Shown: positions 40,376-49,256, numbered from the stretch's first letter. The stretch: DNA of 64,000 nt from Clostridia bacterium (GCA_017516745.1 JAFXBF010000001.1:1-64000), one strand, 5' to 3'. Notes: a model not told the origin generated them from the letters alone. Program-made: numbers and translations.

Positions 40376-41197
40376 ATGACTTTACCAGTAGCATTGCAGC
40401 TTTACACAGTGCGTGACGAGATGGCTGCCGATTTTGAGGGCACCCTCAAAAAGGTCAAGGCTCTCGGCTATGACGGTGTTGAGTTTGCAGGCCTTTTCGA
40501 TAAGACTGCGGCCGAAGCTAAAGCTCTCTGCGAAGAAAACGGCCTGGTTCCGATTTCTGCACACGTTCCGCTTGATGATATGGTGGCAGACCCCGAGGGA
40601 GTGCTGAGCGTTTACGCCGAAATCGGCTGTAAGTACGTTGTTGTTCCCTATCTTACTGAGGAACGCCGCCCAGGTACGGACGGTTGGGAAAAGACAATTG
40701 CCGATATCCGTGTCTGCTGTGAAAAGGCAAAGGCTCTCGGCATGACAATGCTTTATCACAATCACGATTTCGAGTTTGCAAAAATTGACGGCAAATATGC
40801 TCTCGATATCCTTTACGAAGCAATTCCCGCAGACCTTCTTCAGACCGAGCTTGATACCTGCTGGGTCAATGTAGGCGGTGAAGAGCCTGCACCCTATGTT
40901 CTCAAATATTCCGGCCGTGCACCCATTGTTCATCTCAAGGATTTCATTATGAAGGGCAAGGGCGGCAAGCTTTACGAGCTTATCGGCATTGACGATGAGG
41001 ACGAAACAGCCGAAGAAGATGCGTTCAGCTTTATGCCTGTCGGCAGTGGCTGTCAGGATTTACCCGCAATCCTTGATGCAAGCGTTAAAGCAGGTGCACA
41101 GTGGGTTGTTGTTGAGCAGGACAGACCTGCCAAGGGGCACACTCCGCTTCAGTCGGCCGAAATCGGCAGAGAGAATCTTAAGAAGCTCGGCTGGTAA
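40376..41197 (+). CDS. Sugar phosphate isomerase/epimerase-like TIM-barrel protein (I)
   Basis: 273 aa, AP-endonuclease/xylose-isomerase-like fold (IolE/IolI type). The start 'LPVALQLYTVRDEM' and 'LGYDGVEFAG' are typical, 'TMLYHNHDFEF' supplies metal-binding His, 'LDTCWVNVGG' the Asp/Trp, and 'VVEQDRP' the late Glu. Cytoplasmic. It probably isomerises or epimerises a keto-sugar or sugar acid. AGGAGG precedes the ATG. First gene of a nine-gene sugar-catabolism run to 49.2 kb, next to a Gfo/Idh/MocA dehydrogenase as in inositol-like or glucoside oxidation pathways. Confidence 0.88.
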   Translation: MTLPVALQLYTVRDEMAADFEGTLKKVKALGYDGVEFAGLFDKTAAEAKALCEENGLVPISAHVPLDDMVADPEGVLSVYAEIGCKYVVVPYLTEERRPGTDGWEKTIADIRVCCEKAKALGMTMLYHNHDFEFAKIDGKYALDILYEAIPADLLQTELDTCWVNVGGEEPAPYVLKYSGRAPIVHLKDFIMKGKGGKLYELIGIDDEDETAEEDAFSFMPVGSGCQDLPAILDASVKAGAQWVVVEQDRPAKGHTPLQSAEIGRENLKKLGW

Positions 41198-41267
41198 AAT
41201 TAGTAAACCGTCGGCGGTATGCCGATACGATAAATCAAAAATTAAAAACTGAAAGGATTGATATCCA

Positions 41268-42422
41268 ATGGCAAGTATTCTTGATAAATTCAAGGAAGAA
41301 ATCGCTGAAGAAAAGAACTATGATTCCGCAAAGAAAATCCGTGTAGGTATTATCGGTACAGGCTGGATTGCAGAGGCTCACCTCAGAGCTTACCAGCAGT
41401 GCCCCGATGTTGAAATCGTCGGTATGGCAGACCTCGTTCCCGGTAAGGCAGAGGCCTTCTGTGACCAGTTTGAGGTTGATAAGACCAACATCAACTTCTA
41501 CCTCAGCCACAAGGAACTTATCGACAACGAGCCTCTTGACTGTGTAAGCGTTTGTACATACAACGCAACTCACGCAGAGTGTACAATCTATGCTCTTGAG
41601 CACGGCGTAAACGTTCTTCTTGAGAAGCCCATGTGCGTTACTCTTGAAGAGGCTGTTGCTATCTGCAAGGCTGAAAAGGAAAGCGGCAAGATTCTCTCCA
41701 TCGGCTTCCAGCCCCGTTTTGATCCCAATATGCAGATGATCAAGAAGATCGTCGAATCCGGCGAGCTTGGCGAAATCTACTACATCCAGACAGGTGGCGG
41801 CCGCCGCAGAGGTATCCCGACTCCCTTCGGTACATCCTTCATCGAGAAGGAAACAGCAGGTCTCGGTGCTCTCGGCGATATCGGCTGCTACTCACTCGAT
41901 ATGGTTCTCAACGCTATCGGCTATCCCAAGCCCCTTACCGTTTCCGGTTATAAGTCAGACTTCTTCGGCAAGAGCACAAAGTACTCCAACAAGCCCGAAT
42001 ATGCAGATATCTTCGGCGTTGACGACTTTGCAGCTGCTTTTGTACGTCTTGAAGGCGGCATTATCCTTGACTTCAGAATTGCTTGGGCTATGCATCTTGA
42101 TACCTCGGGCGATACAATCATCATGGGTAAGAACGGCGGTCTTCGCATTCCTTCAACAGAGTGCTGGAACGGCTCCATCGGCGGCCCGATGACAATTTAT
42201 CACGATGTTGCAGGCAAGCAGGTTGAAACAATCATCCCCGAGCTTGACAATCCGTACGATAACTTCTACCTTAAGATTCGTTCCTTCCTCGATGCTTCCA
42301 TGAACGGCGGCGAGCCTCCCGTACCGTCCAGCCAGATTATCTACAATCAGGCTATTATCGACGGTATTGCACGTTCCTCCGAGCTTGGCAGAGAGGTCGA
42401 AATCGAAATCCCCGAAATCTAA
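41268..42422 (+). CDS. Gfo/Idh/MocA-family NAD(P)-dependent oxidoreductase (I)
   Basis: 384 aa. The Rossmann domain begins after a 24-residue N-terminal helix: 'RVGIIGTGWIAEAHLRAY', then 'EKPMCVTLEEA' with the conserved Lys of the EKP motif. The C-terminal domain has 'GGRRRGIPT', 'GLGALGDIGCYSLDM' and the D-x-x-x-H-like stretch typical of the GFO family. It oxidises or epimerises a sugar or sugar-alcohol hydroxyl using bound NAD(P). AAAGGAT precedes the ATG. The N-terminal helix is longer than in gene II. Probably the partner of the preceding isomerase. Two tandem hairpins follow before the next gene. Confidence 0.9.
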   Translation: MASILDKFKEEIAEEKNYDSAKKIRVGIIGTGWIAEAHLRAYQQCPDVEIVGMADLVPGKAEAFCDQFEVDKTNINFYLSHKELIDNEPLDCVSVCTYNATHAECTIYALEHGVNVLLEKPMCVTLEEAVAICKAEKESGKILSIGFQPRFDPNMQMIKKIVESGELGEIYYIQTGGGRRRGIPTPFGTSFIEKETAGLGALGDIGCYSLDMVLNAIGYPKPLTVSGYKSDFFGKSTKYSNKPEYADIFGVDDFAAAFVRLEGGIILDFRIAWAMHLDTSGDTIIMGKNGGLRIPSTECWNGSIGGPMTIYHDVAGKQVETIIPELDNPYDNFYLKIRSFLDASMNGGEPPVPSSQIIYNQAIIDGIARSSELGREVEIEIPEI

Positions 42423-42436
42423 AAGCTTTAGTTTGT

Positions 42437-42500
42437 CTTGGTGCACCGCAAGGTGCATCAAGACTATGCCTTTAGCGCAAAGTTGTTCTTTGCGTTAAAG
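42437..42500 (+). promoter_or_regulatory. Two tandem RNA hairpins inside sugar operon
   Basis: Hairpin one: CTTGGTGCACC / GGTGCATCAAG (42437-42462), 11 bp with one G-U. Hairpin two: CTTTAGCGCAAAG / CTTTGCGTTAAAG (42470-42500), 13 bp with one G-U. Neither has a U-tract. They may be processing or stabilising structures within the operon mRNA. Confidence 0.55.
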
Positions 42501-42534
42501 GGATATAAATTAATTCAAAGCGAGGATATATGTT

Positions 42535-43323
42535 ATGAGCGAGATAAAAGTAGGTGTACAGCTTTTTACACTCAGAGACCATATTCAGAATTATGAGGAT
42601 ACAGACAAAACCTTTGCTTATCTTAAAAATGAGCTTGGCGTAGACGTTGTGCAGATTTCCGCTATAGGTAATTTTCCTGCTGAGCAGCACGCAGAGCTTG
42701 TAAAGAAATACGGTTTTGATGTATGTGTTACGCATAAACCGTGGGACAGAATGCTCAACGACCTTGATGCGCTTATTGATGAGCATATTGCATTGGGCTG
42801 TGACCAGATTGGCCTTGGCGGTATGCCCGATGAATACCGTGAAAGCGTAGAGGCTGTGCGTGAATTCATCGCAAAGGCAAACGAAATCGGCAGAAAAATG
42901 AAGGCGAAGGGCATTACCTTCGGCTACCACAACCACGCCTTTGAGTTTGCAAAGCTTCCCGATGGCAGAACGATTATGGATGTGCTTATCGAAGAATCCG
43001 ACCCAGAGGTTTTCTTCTTTATTCCCGACACCTACTGGATTCATATGGGCGGTGTGAACGAGGCGGAATTCCTCAAAAAGCTCAAGGGCAGGGTAAAGGT
43101 CTGCCATTTCAAGGACTGGATGGTTAAAACAGGCGACAATGCAGGCTCAATCACAGAGCTGGGCTGCGGCAACATTGACCTTGATGCCTGCTACCGTACC
43201 TGTAAGGAAATCGGTATTCCCTATATCGTCTATGAGCAGGATATCAATTTCAGAGTTTGTCCCTATGAATCAACTGCGGTAAGCTACAAAAATCTTGTAG
43301 CTATCCACGAAAGAAATAAATAA
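42535..43323 (+). CDS. Sugar phosphate isomerase/epimerase-like TIM-barrel protein (II)
   Basis: 262 aa, same fold as the gene at 40376 but clearly diverged. It begins 'IKVGVQLFTLRDHIQ', has 'ITFGYHNHAFEFAK' (metal His), 'FFIPDTYWIHMGGV' (Asp), 'VCHFKDW' (His) and 'PYIVYEQD' (Glu). Cytoplasmic. AGCGAGGATAT precedes the ATG, giving a weaker RBS than its neighbours. Sits between the two Gfo/Idh/MocA genes, so the operon has two isomerase-dehydrogenase pairs, probably for two steps or two related substrates. Confidence 0.88.
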   Translation: MSEIKVGVQLFTLRDHIQNYEDTDKTFAYLKNELGVDVVQISAIGNFPAEQHAELVKKYGFDVCVTHKPWDRMLNDLDALIDEHIALGCDQIGLGGMPDEYRESVEAVREFIAKANEIGRKMKAKGITFGYHNHAFEFAKLPDGRTIMDVLIEESDPEVFFFIPDTYWIHMGGVNEAEFLKKLKGRVKVCHFKDWMVKTGDNAGSITELGCGNIDLDACYRTCKEIGIPYIVYEQDINFRVCPYESTAVSYKNLVAIHERNK

Positions 43324-43363
43324 ATTTGAGTTGATTCCAATTTTCAGTAAGGAGGCGTGAATT

Positions 43364-44443
43364 ATGAAATATGCATTGATAGGCTGCGGCCGAGTTTCTC
43401 CCAACCATATTGTTGCGGCAACGAAAAACGATCTTGAACTAGTCGGTCTTTGCGACGTGTCCAAGAATGCCGTATATGAGCTGAAAGAGAAATATCCGCT
43501 AATCAAAAACGTTAAGTTTTACAAGGACTATAAAAAAATGCTTGAGGAGCAAAGGCCGGAGCTTGTTGCTATAGCTACCGAAAGCGGCAAACACGCCGAT
43601 ATTGCGGTGGACTGCATAAACGCAGGCTGCAACGTGATTATTGAAAAGCCTATTGCGCTCAGCATAAAAGATGCCGACCGTATAATTGAAGCGGCGGAAA
43701 GAATGGGTGTCAAGGTTGCGGCCAACCACCAGAACCGTTTCAACGCCTCAATTCAGAAAATTCACGAGGCAGTTGCACAAGGCCGTTTCGGAAAAATTTT
43801 TCACGGCACAACGCAGATTCGCTGGAGCAGGGGAGAAAGCTATTATAAGCAGGCACCCTGGCGAGGCACGTGGGAAATGGATGGCGGTGCGCTGATGAAT
43901 CAGTGCATACACAATATCGACTTGCTCAACTGGATGCTCGGCGAAGAACCCGCCGAGGTTATAGCTATGACCGACAATCTCAACCACGGTTATATTGAGG
44001 GTGAGGATATAGGCCTTGCCATTGTCCGCTACAAAAACGGTGCTTACGGCGTTGTTGAAGGCACGGTTAACGTCTATGGCGGCGATATGGAGGAGGCGCT
44101 TTGTCTCTTCGGCGAAAACGGTACGGTCAAGGCAGACGGCACTATAAACAACATTATCGAAAACTGGCGCTTCGCCGACGAAAAGGACGATGAGGAAGAA
44201 GTCAAGCGTGAGTTTTCTGTGCCCGTTGACCATATCTACGGCAAGGGTCATACGGCGCTTTACGCCGATATGATTGACGCTATAGCAAACAACCGCAAGC
44301 CATTGGTCGATATGTATTCGGGCAAGAAGGCACTTGAGCTCGTGCTTGCAATATACAAATCATCCTTTGAAAAATCAGCGGTTAAGCTTCCGCTTGAAGA
44401 TGCTTCAACCCTCGATTTCAAAGGCTTATTTAACAAAGAATAA
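43364..44443 (+). CDS. Gfo/Idh/MocA-family NAD(P)-dependent oxidoreductase (II)
   Basis: 359 aa. The Rossmann motif sits directly at the N-terminus: 'YALIGCGRVSPNHIVAA'. 'IEKPIALSIKDADRII' carries the EKP motif, 'NHQNRFNASIQKIHEAV' and 'MDGGALMNQCIHNIDLLNWM' supply the conserved D-x-x-x-H region (His in QCIHNIDLL). Binds NAD(P) and acts on a cyclitol, sugar or UDP-sugar-type substrate; the WlbA-like sequence pattern is worth noting but not decisive. AAGGAGG precedes the ATG. Downstream gene (GH13) follows after 32 bases. Confidence 0.88.
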   Translation: MKYALIGCGRVSPNHIVAATKNDLELVGLCDVSKNAVYELKEKYPLIKNVKFYKDYKKMLEEQRPELVAIATESGKHADIAVDCINAGCNVIIEKPIALSIKDADRIIEAAERMGVKVAANHQNRFNASIQKIHEAVAQGRFGKIFHGTTQIRWSRGESYYKQAPWRGTWEMDGGALMNQCIHNIDLLNWMLGEEPAEVIAMTDNLNHGYIEGEDIGLAIVRYKNGAYGVVEGTVNVYGGDMEEALCLFGENGTVKADGTINNIIENWRFADEKDDEEEVKREFSVPVDHIYGKGHTALYADMIDAIANNRKPLVDMYSGKKALELVLAIYKSSFEKSAVKLPLEDASTLDFKGLFNKE

Positions 44444-44475
44444 TTACCAAAAATAATTTCACGGAGGATATATTG

Positions 44476-46158
44476 ATGTCAGAAATCAAAAAAGCCTGGT
44501 ATAAGGAAATGTCCGTTTACCAGATATGGACACGCAGCTTCTGCGACGGCAACGGTGACGGTATAGGTGACCTTAAGGGTGTGCTTTCAAAGCTCGACTA
44601 TATCAAGAGCCTCGGAGTTGATGCTATATGGTTTTCACCGATTTACGCTTCGCCGCAGAAGGACTACGGCTACGATATTTCCGATTACAGGGATATTGCG
44701 CCCGAATACGGCACACTGGAAGACTTCAAGGCCGTTCTTGACGGTGCACACGAAAGAGGCCTCAAGGTTATTATGGACCTTGTCGTAAACCACACTTCCG
44801 ACCAGCACAAGTGGTTTAAAGAGAGCCTTAAGGGTGCCGATAACCCTTACCACGATTACTATATCTGGCGTAAGGGCAAGGGCAAGAATCCTCCCAATAA
44901 CTGGAAATCCACCTTTCCGGGCCCTGCATGGGAGTATAACGAGGAGCTTGACGAATACTATCTTCATCTTTTTGCTGTTGAGCAGCCGGACCTAAATATG
45001 GATAACCCCGCTGTCAGAAACGAAGTAAAGGATATTATGCGCTTCTGGCTTGATATGGGTGTTGACGGCTTCCGCGAGGACGTTATCACTTATATTTCAA
45101 AGCGTGAGGGTCTGCCCAACGGCTTCCCGCTTCCCGTTGCCTGCGGTATGGAGCACTTTACCTGCGGACCTCATCTTCACGAATATCTTTCAGAATTCAA
45201 CGATGAAGTGCTCAGCCAGTACGACTGTATGACTGTCGGCGAAGCACCGATGATGACTCCCGACACGGCTCTTAAATTCATTGATGAGAGCGAGGGCAAA
45301 AAGCCTGTTCTTAATATGATGTTCAACTTCCAGCATATGGAAGCTGACTGTATGATTACAAACTTTATAGTCACAAAGTTCAACCTTAAAAAGCTCAAGA
45401 AGGTTATGACTACGTGGCAGACCAAGCTTTACGGCAAGGGCTGGAATGCACTTTACCTGGAAAATCACGACCAGCCTCGTATCATCAGCCGCTTCGGCAG
45501 CGAAAAGTTCCGTGTGGAATCGGGCAAAATGCTTGCAACCATGTACATCTGTCAGAGCGGTACACCCTTTATCTACCAGGGTCAGGAAATCGGTATGACG
45601 AGCATCCGTCTGCCCAACCTTTCAATGTATAAGGACGTTGCAACACACAACACCTACGATATTTTCAAAAAGTTCGGCTTCCCGCACGAGAATATTATGA
45701 AGCGTGCCATGTACGCCTCCCGTGATAACGGCAGAACACCCGTGCAGTGGTCGGATAAGAAGAACGCAGGCTTCACCACCGCAGATGAGCCGTGGTTCTA
45801 TATCAACCCGAATTATACCGAGGTTAACGTTGAACAGGCGGAAAACGACCCGAACTCAATCCTCAACTATTACCGCAAGCTCCTTAAGTTCCGCAAGGAA
45901 AACGAAATCGTAATTTACGGCGATTTCAAGGAGCATTTCCACGACAGCGACAAGCTCTACGTTTACGAGCGTAATTACGAGGGCAAAAGAATGCTTGTTG
46001 TCTGCTCATTCAGCGATACCATTGAGCGCTTTACAGCACCCAAGGGCTTCGACCTTGCAAAGGGCAAGGTTGTTCTCGGCAATTATGATGAGCTTAATTC
46101 GGGCTTCGATTCCTTTAATCTCAGGCCTTACGAAACAAAGGTGTTCCTTTTTGATTGA
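44476..46158 (+). CDS. GH13 alpha-glucosidase (oligo-1,6-glucosidase-like)
   Basis: 560 aa from ATG 44476, set by ACGGAGG upstream. GH13 regions: region I 'DLVVNHTSDQHKWF', region II 'VDGFREDVITYISK' (Asp nucleophile), region III 'MTVGEAPMMTP' (Glu acid/base), region IV 'LENHDQPRIISRF' (His-Asp). Region II and 'NHDQPR' match subfamily 31-type enzymes that cut alpha-1,6 or alpha-1,4 glucosidic bonds of short oligosaccharides in the cytoplasm. A C-terminal beta domain closes it (about 470-560). Trehalose-6-phosphate hydrolase-like and sucrose-type relatives are alternatives. Its place in this operon suggests it frees glucose units for the neighbouring enzymes. Confidence 0.92.
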   Translation: MSEIKKAWYKEMSVYQIWTRSFCDGNGDGIGDLKGVLSKLDYIKSLGVDAIWFSPIYASPQKDYGYDISDYRDIAPEYGTLEDFKAVLDGAHERGLKVIMDLVVNHTSDQHKWFKESLKGADNPYHDYYIWRKGKGKNPPNNWKSTFPGPAWEYNEELDEYYLHLFAVEQPDLNMDNPAVRNEVKDIMRFWLDMGVDGFREDVITYISKREGLPNGFPLPVACGMEHFTCGPHLHEYLSEFNDEVLSQYDCMTVGEAPMMTPDTALKFIDESEGKKPVLNMMFNFQHMEADCMITNFIVTKFNLKKLKKVMTTWQTKLYGKGWNALYLENHDQPRIISRFGSEKFRVESGKMLATMYICQSGTPFIYQGQEIGMTSIRLPNLSMYKDVATHNTYDIFKKFGFPHENIMKRAMYASRDNGRTPVQWSDKKNAGFTTADEPWFYINPNYTEVNVEQAENDPNSILNYYRKLLKFRKENEIVIYGDFKEHFHDSDKLYVYERNYEGKRMLVVCSFSDTIERFTAPKGFDLAKGKVVLGNYDELNSGFDSFNLRPYETKVFLFD

Positions 46159-46178
46159 TTGACAGGGGAGGATAACTT

Positions 46179-46520
46179 ATGCCTTTTATTCAGACGAAAA
46201 CCAACGTCAGTATTTCAAAAGAGCAGGAGATGAGCCTTAAGACTGCCTTCGGCAAAGCGATTGAGCTTATTCCCGGCAAGAGCGAGCGTTGGCTTATGCT
46301 CGGCTTTTCGGACAATGAGCGTATGTGGTTTGTCGGCGATGATGCTTCGCTCGCATATATAAGCGTAAAGCTTTTCGGCTCCGCTTCGGACAGTGCTTAT
46401 GATGCACTTACCGCAAAGCTTACCGAAATCGTTTCGTCGGAGCTGGGAGTTTCCGCTTCACGAATTTACGTAAAATATGAAGAAATTGACCATTGGGGTT
46501 GGAACGGCTCCAACTTTTAA
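46179..46520 (+). CDS. MIF/tautomerase-superfamily protein, MIF-like
   Basis: 113 aa, the size of macrophage migration inhibitory factor. After Met removal the N-terminus is Pro (MPFIQTKTNV), the catalytic base of MIF tautomerases. Lys33-like 'GKAIELIPGKSERWLML', 'FVGDDASLAYISVKLFG' and the C-terminal 'YEEIDHWGWNGSNF' closely follow MIF, whose family ends in NWGWNGxTF. It should form a trimer. The short 4-oxalocrotonate tautomerase type is excluded by length. It lies 20 bases after the GH13 gene and 20 before an alpha/beta hydrolase, so it is part of the operon. Bacterial role unknown; a keto-enol tautomerase step is possible. Confidence 0.9.
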   Translation: MPFIQTKTNVSISKEQEMSLKTAFGKAIELIPGKSERWLMLGFSDNERMWFVGDDASLAYISVKLFGSASDSAYDALTAKLTEIVSSELGVSASRIYVKYEEIDHWGWNGSNF

Positions 46521-46540
46521 ACCCGGGGAGGCTGAAAGAA

Positions 46541-47500
46541 ATGTGGATTATAAAGGCAATTATAGCCGTTGCCGTTATACTTGCCATAGGCTTCTGTACG
46601 ATTGTTGCCGTAGCAATGAAGGAATGTGTTGTCCGTCCCAAGGACACTACGGTTGATTACGATTCCTTAAGCGAAAAACATAAAATCCGCTACAAGCTCA
46701 GACAGCGCAACAATCAGTACCTTTACGATAAAAATCCTGAGGATTTGTCACTTACCGATAAGCAGGGCAATGAGCTCAAGGCGTGGTTTGTTCCTGCGGA
46801 GGGCAGTAAGCGCTTTGTAATTGCTGTTCACGGCTATAAGTGCAACGGCCCCGATGAATGCAGCCACCTTTTCCCGTTCTATAACGAAACGCTTGGCTTC
46901 AATTACCTTTTGCCTGACCACGTTTCTCACGGCAGAAGCGAAGGCAAATATATAAGCTTCGGCGCAACGGAATCGGAAAATCTGCTTTTGTGGGTGGATT
47001 ATCTTATAGACCGCTTCGGCGAGGATATTGAAATCGTTCTTCACGGTATTTCAATGGGTGCGGCAACGGTAATGCTTGCAAATGCAAGCAATCCGCCCGA
47101 CCAGGTCAAGTGTGTTATTGAGGACTGCGGCTACACAAGTGCCTTTGATATCATTGCCTTCAATATGAAGAAGATGACGGGCATTGAAATGCCTCACATC
47201 GCAAAGGGAGTCATATTGGCTTGCCGTCTTTTCCTGGGCTTTAATATGAACGAGGCAGACTGCCTTGGCAGAATGAAGGATATGAAAAATCCCATACTCT
47301 TTATCCACGGCACTGCCGACCCGACCGTTCCGTTTGAAATGGCGGAGCGTCTTTACGAGGCATGTACCGTTCCCAAGGACAAAATGTTCAAGGAAGGACT
47401 TATTCACGCTTATTGCTATTATGATGCAAAGCAGGAATACGAAGAGAAAATGGTTGAGTTTTTCTCAAAGCATCTGACTGATTTCAATGTGGACAATTAA
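46541..47500 (+). CDS. Membrane-anchored alpha/beta hydrolase
   Basis: 319 aa from ATG 46541, preceded by GGGGAGG. A single N-terminal transmembrane helix (residues 3-23, IIKAIIAVAVILAIGFCTIV). The hydrolase fold has 'FVIAVHGYKCNG' (oxyanion region), nucleophile elbow 'LHGISMGAATVML' (G-x-S-x-G), Asp in 'HGTADPTVPFEMA' and His in 'GLIHAYCYYD'. Closest pattern is the YqkD/BAAT-like 'alpha/beta hydrolase of the DUF1749/esterase' group found in Firmicutes. It may deacylate a substrate at the outer or inner face, depending on topology. Follows the MIF-like gene by 20 bases and shares the operon. Confidence 0.82.
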   Translation: MWIIKAIIAVAVILAIGFCTIVAVAMKECVVRPKDTTVDYDSLSEKHKIRYKLRQRNNQYLYDKNPEDLSLTDKQGNELKAWFVPAEGSKRFVIAVHGYKCNGPDECSHLFPFYNETLGFNYLLPDHVSHGRSEGKYISFGATESENLLLWVDYLIDRFGEDIEIVLHGISMGAATVMLANASNPPDQVKCVIEDCGYTSAFDIIAFNMKKMTGIEMPHIAKGVILACRLFLGFNMNEADCLGRMKDMKNPILFIHGTADPTVPFEMAERLYEACTVPKDKMFKEGLIHAYCYYDAKQEYEEKMVEFFSKHLTDFNVDN

Positions 47501-47519
47501 TATATAAAGGGGTGTCAAT

Positions 47520-48485
47520 ATGGCTCTTTATCTTGGAATTGACGGCGGCGGAGTACGCACAACTGCCGTAGCCGCAAACGAAAAGGGTAAGATACTTATA
47601 AAAGTTCTCGGCGGTACAATTGACTATAACGCAGTAGGTATGGCAACTGCCGCCAAAAATCTTAAATACATTATGTCCGAGGTTTGCGCCAAAACCAAGG
47701 AAACCTCTTTCAAATGCGCCTGTATAGGCTCTTCCGCTCTCTCTTCAAGAGCAACCGCTGCCGAAACCCAGGCGCTTGTCGGCGGAATAATTGATGCCGA
47801 AAAAATCGTGATGGACAGCAGTATCGTTATGGCAATGGAGTGTATGACGGGTACAGGCCCTTGTGCACTTGTCATAAGCGGTGTCGATTCAATGGTTGCC
47901 GCACGCAACGAGAAAAACAAGCTTTCCCGTGCAGGCGGCTGGGGTCCCTTCTTCGGCGGTGAAGGCAGCGGCTTTGTAATCGCAATGGAGGCTATCCGTT
48001 ATGCCATCCGTTCTTTTGAGGGCAGCGAGCCGAAAACCGACCTTCTGCCCGATATGCTCGAGTTTTTTGATGTTTATTCACCAGTTGAGCTTGCCGCAAA
48101 GCTTGATGACCCTTACGGCGCACAGAAAAATAAGATTTCGTCCTTTGCAAGCAGAGTTTTCTCCTGTGCCAGCGCAGGTGATGAAGCGGCAAAGGAAATC
48201 ATCGCAAAGCAAGCGAAGCTCCTTGCAGGTACAACCAAAAACCTTATAAAGGGCTATCCCGACAATGCCGTAATCGGTCTGTGGGGCGGTGTTTTTGTCA
48301 ATAACAGACGTTTCAGGAACGAGTTTTCCAAGGCTATGTTTGAGCAGAGCACGGAATACCGTGTGGAAGTGCTCAACTATCCTGCCGAATGCGGTTCACT
48401 TTTCGCCGCATATAAAATGGACAACATACCGCTAACGGATGAGCTTATGAAAAATATTGATATCTACAGGGGTGTCAGGGTATGA
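47520..48485 (+). CDS. BadF/BadG/BcrA-family kinase, N-acetylglucosamine kinase-like
   Basis: 321 aa, ASKHA-fold ATPase. The phosphate loops 'YLGIDGGGVRTTAVAA' and 'GPCALVISGVDSMVAA' (with 'AGGWGPFFGGEGSGF' following) are the hallmark of the NagK-type branch of the BadF family. These phosphorylate GlcNAc, glucosamine or similar sugars, or act as activators; the short length and operon support a sugar kinase. GGGGTG precedes the ATG. Its last four bases overlap the next gene (ATGA), so translation is coupled to a SIS-domain protein, the usual partner for sugar-phosphate handling. Confidence 0.85.
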   Translation: MALYLGIDGGGVRTTAVAANEKGKILIKVLGGTIDYNAVGMATAAKNLKYIMSEVCAKTKETSFKCACIGSSALSSRATAAETQALVGGIIDAEKIVMDSSIVMAMECMTGTGPCALVISGVDSMVAARNEKNKLSRAGGWGPFFGGEGSGFVIAMEAIRYAIRSFEGSEPKTDLLPDMLEFFDVYSPVELAAKLDDPYGAQKNKISSFASRVFSCASAGDEAAKEIIAKQAKLLAGTTKNLIKGYPDNAVIGLWGGVFVNNRRFRNEFSKAMFEQSTEYRVEVLNYPAECGSLFAAYKMDNIPLTDELMKNIDIYRGVRV

Positions 48486-49222
48486 ATAAAGCCGCCGAAT
48501 ACATCGAAAATGTACAGCGACTTATCGAAAAAGTGCTCGAATCGCAGATTCCGTCTATTGAAGCTGCTTCGCAGGAAATGGCACGTGCACTGGCTGAGGG
48601 CAGAAAAATTTTCCTCTTCGGTACGGGTCACTCTAACCTTCTTGCACAGGAAATGTTCTTCCGTGCAGGCGGTCTTGTTAACTTAAGACCCATTTTTGAA
48701 GAGGGTTTGATGCTTCATACCTCTGCTTCAAAGAGCAGCGGCCTTGAACGCTTGAACGGCTATGCAAAGGTTATCTTTGACCACCATCAGCTTAAGAGGG
48801 GAGATATACTCTTCGTTTTCTCCTATTCGGGTCACAGTAGTATCAGCGTTGATATGGCACAGCTTGCAAACGAGCACGGCCTTACCGTTATTGCGCTTAC
48901 TAATACATACCGCTCAAAATACGTCAAATCGCCTCACTCAAGCGGCAGAAGCCTCTATGAGTTTGCCGATATCACAATCGAAAACATAGGCAGCGTAACC
49001 GATGCAAGCATTGAAATTGAAGGCTTTGACCGCCGTGTAGGCCCTACATCGACGGTTATCGGTTCAATGATAGTCAACGCAGTTGTTTCCCGTACGGCAG
49101 AAATCCTCGTGCGTAAGGGCGTTACACCCGAAGTATTCACGGGTAACTCTGTCTATGAAACCGAAGAACCCGAGGACAACCGTTACATCAAAAAATACCT
49201 CGGTAAAATTGAATATCTTTAA
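48482..49222 (+). CDS. SIS-domain sugar-phosphate-binding protein (UPF0309 type)
   Basis: 246 aa with an N-terminal helical segment (about 1-40) and one SIS domain. 'IFLFGTGHSNLLAQEMFF' and 'ILFVFSYSGHSSISVDMA' hold the Ser/Thr-rich phosphosugar loops. The family (UPF0309) is related to MurQ and to phosphosugar isomerases, and 'ADITIENIGSVTDASIE' is typical. Begins within the stop of the kinase gene (ATGA), so it probably acts on the phosphorylated sugar made by it, as isomerase, deaminase-like or etherase-like enzyme. Last gene of the sugar run; terminator follows. Confidence 0.88.
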   Translation: MNKAAEYIENVQRLIEKVLESQIPSIEAASQEMARALAEGRKIFLFGTGHSNLLAQEMFFRAGGLVNLRPIFEEGLMLHTSASKSSGLERLNGYAKVIFDHHQLKRGDILFVFSYSGHSSISVDMAQLANEHGLTVIALTNTYRSKYVKSPHSSGRSLYEFADITIENIGSVTDASIEIEGFDRRVGPTSTVIGSMIVNAVVSRTAEILVRKGVTPEVFTGNSVYETEEPEDNRYIKKYLGKIEYL

Positions 49223-49228
49223 TAAATT

Positions 49229-49256
49229 AAGCGAGTCCCGACGGACTCGCTTTTTT
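49229..49256. terminator. Terminator at end of sugar operon
   Basis: GCGAGTCC / GGACTCGC, 4-base loop CGAC, preceded by AATTAA and followed by TTTTTT. Converges with the TspO gene. Confidence 0.9.
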
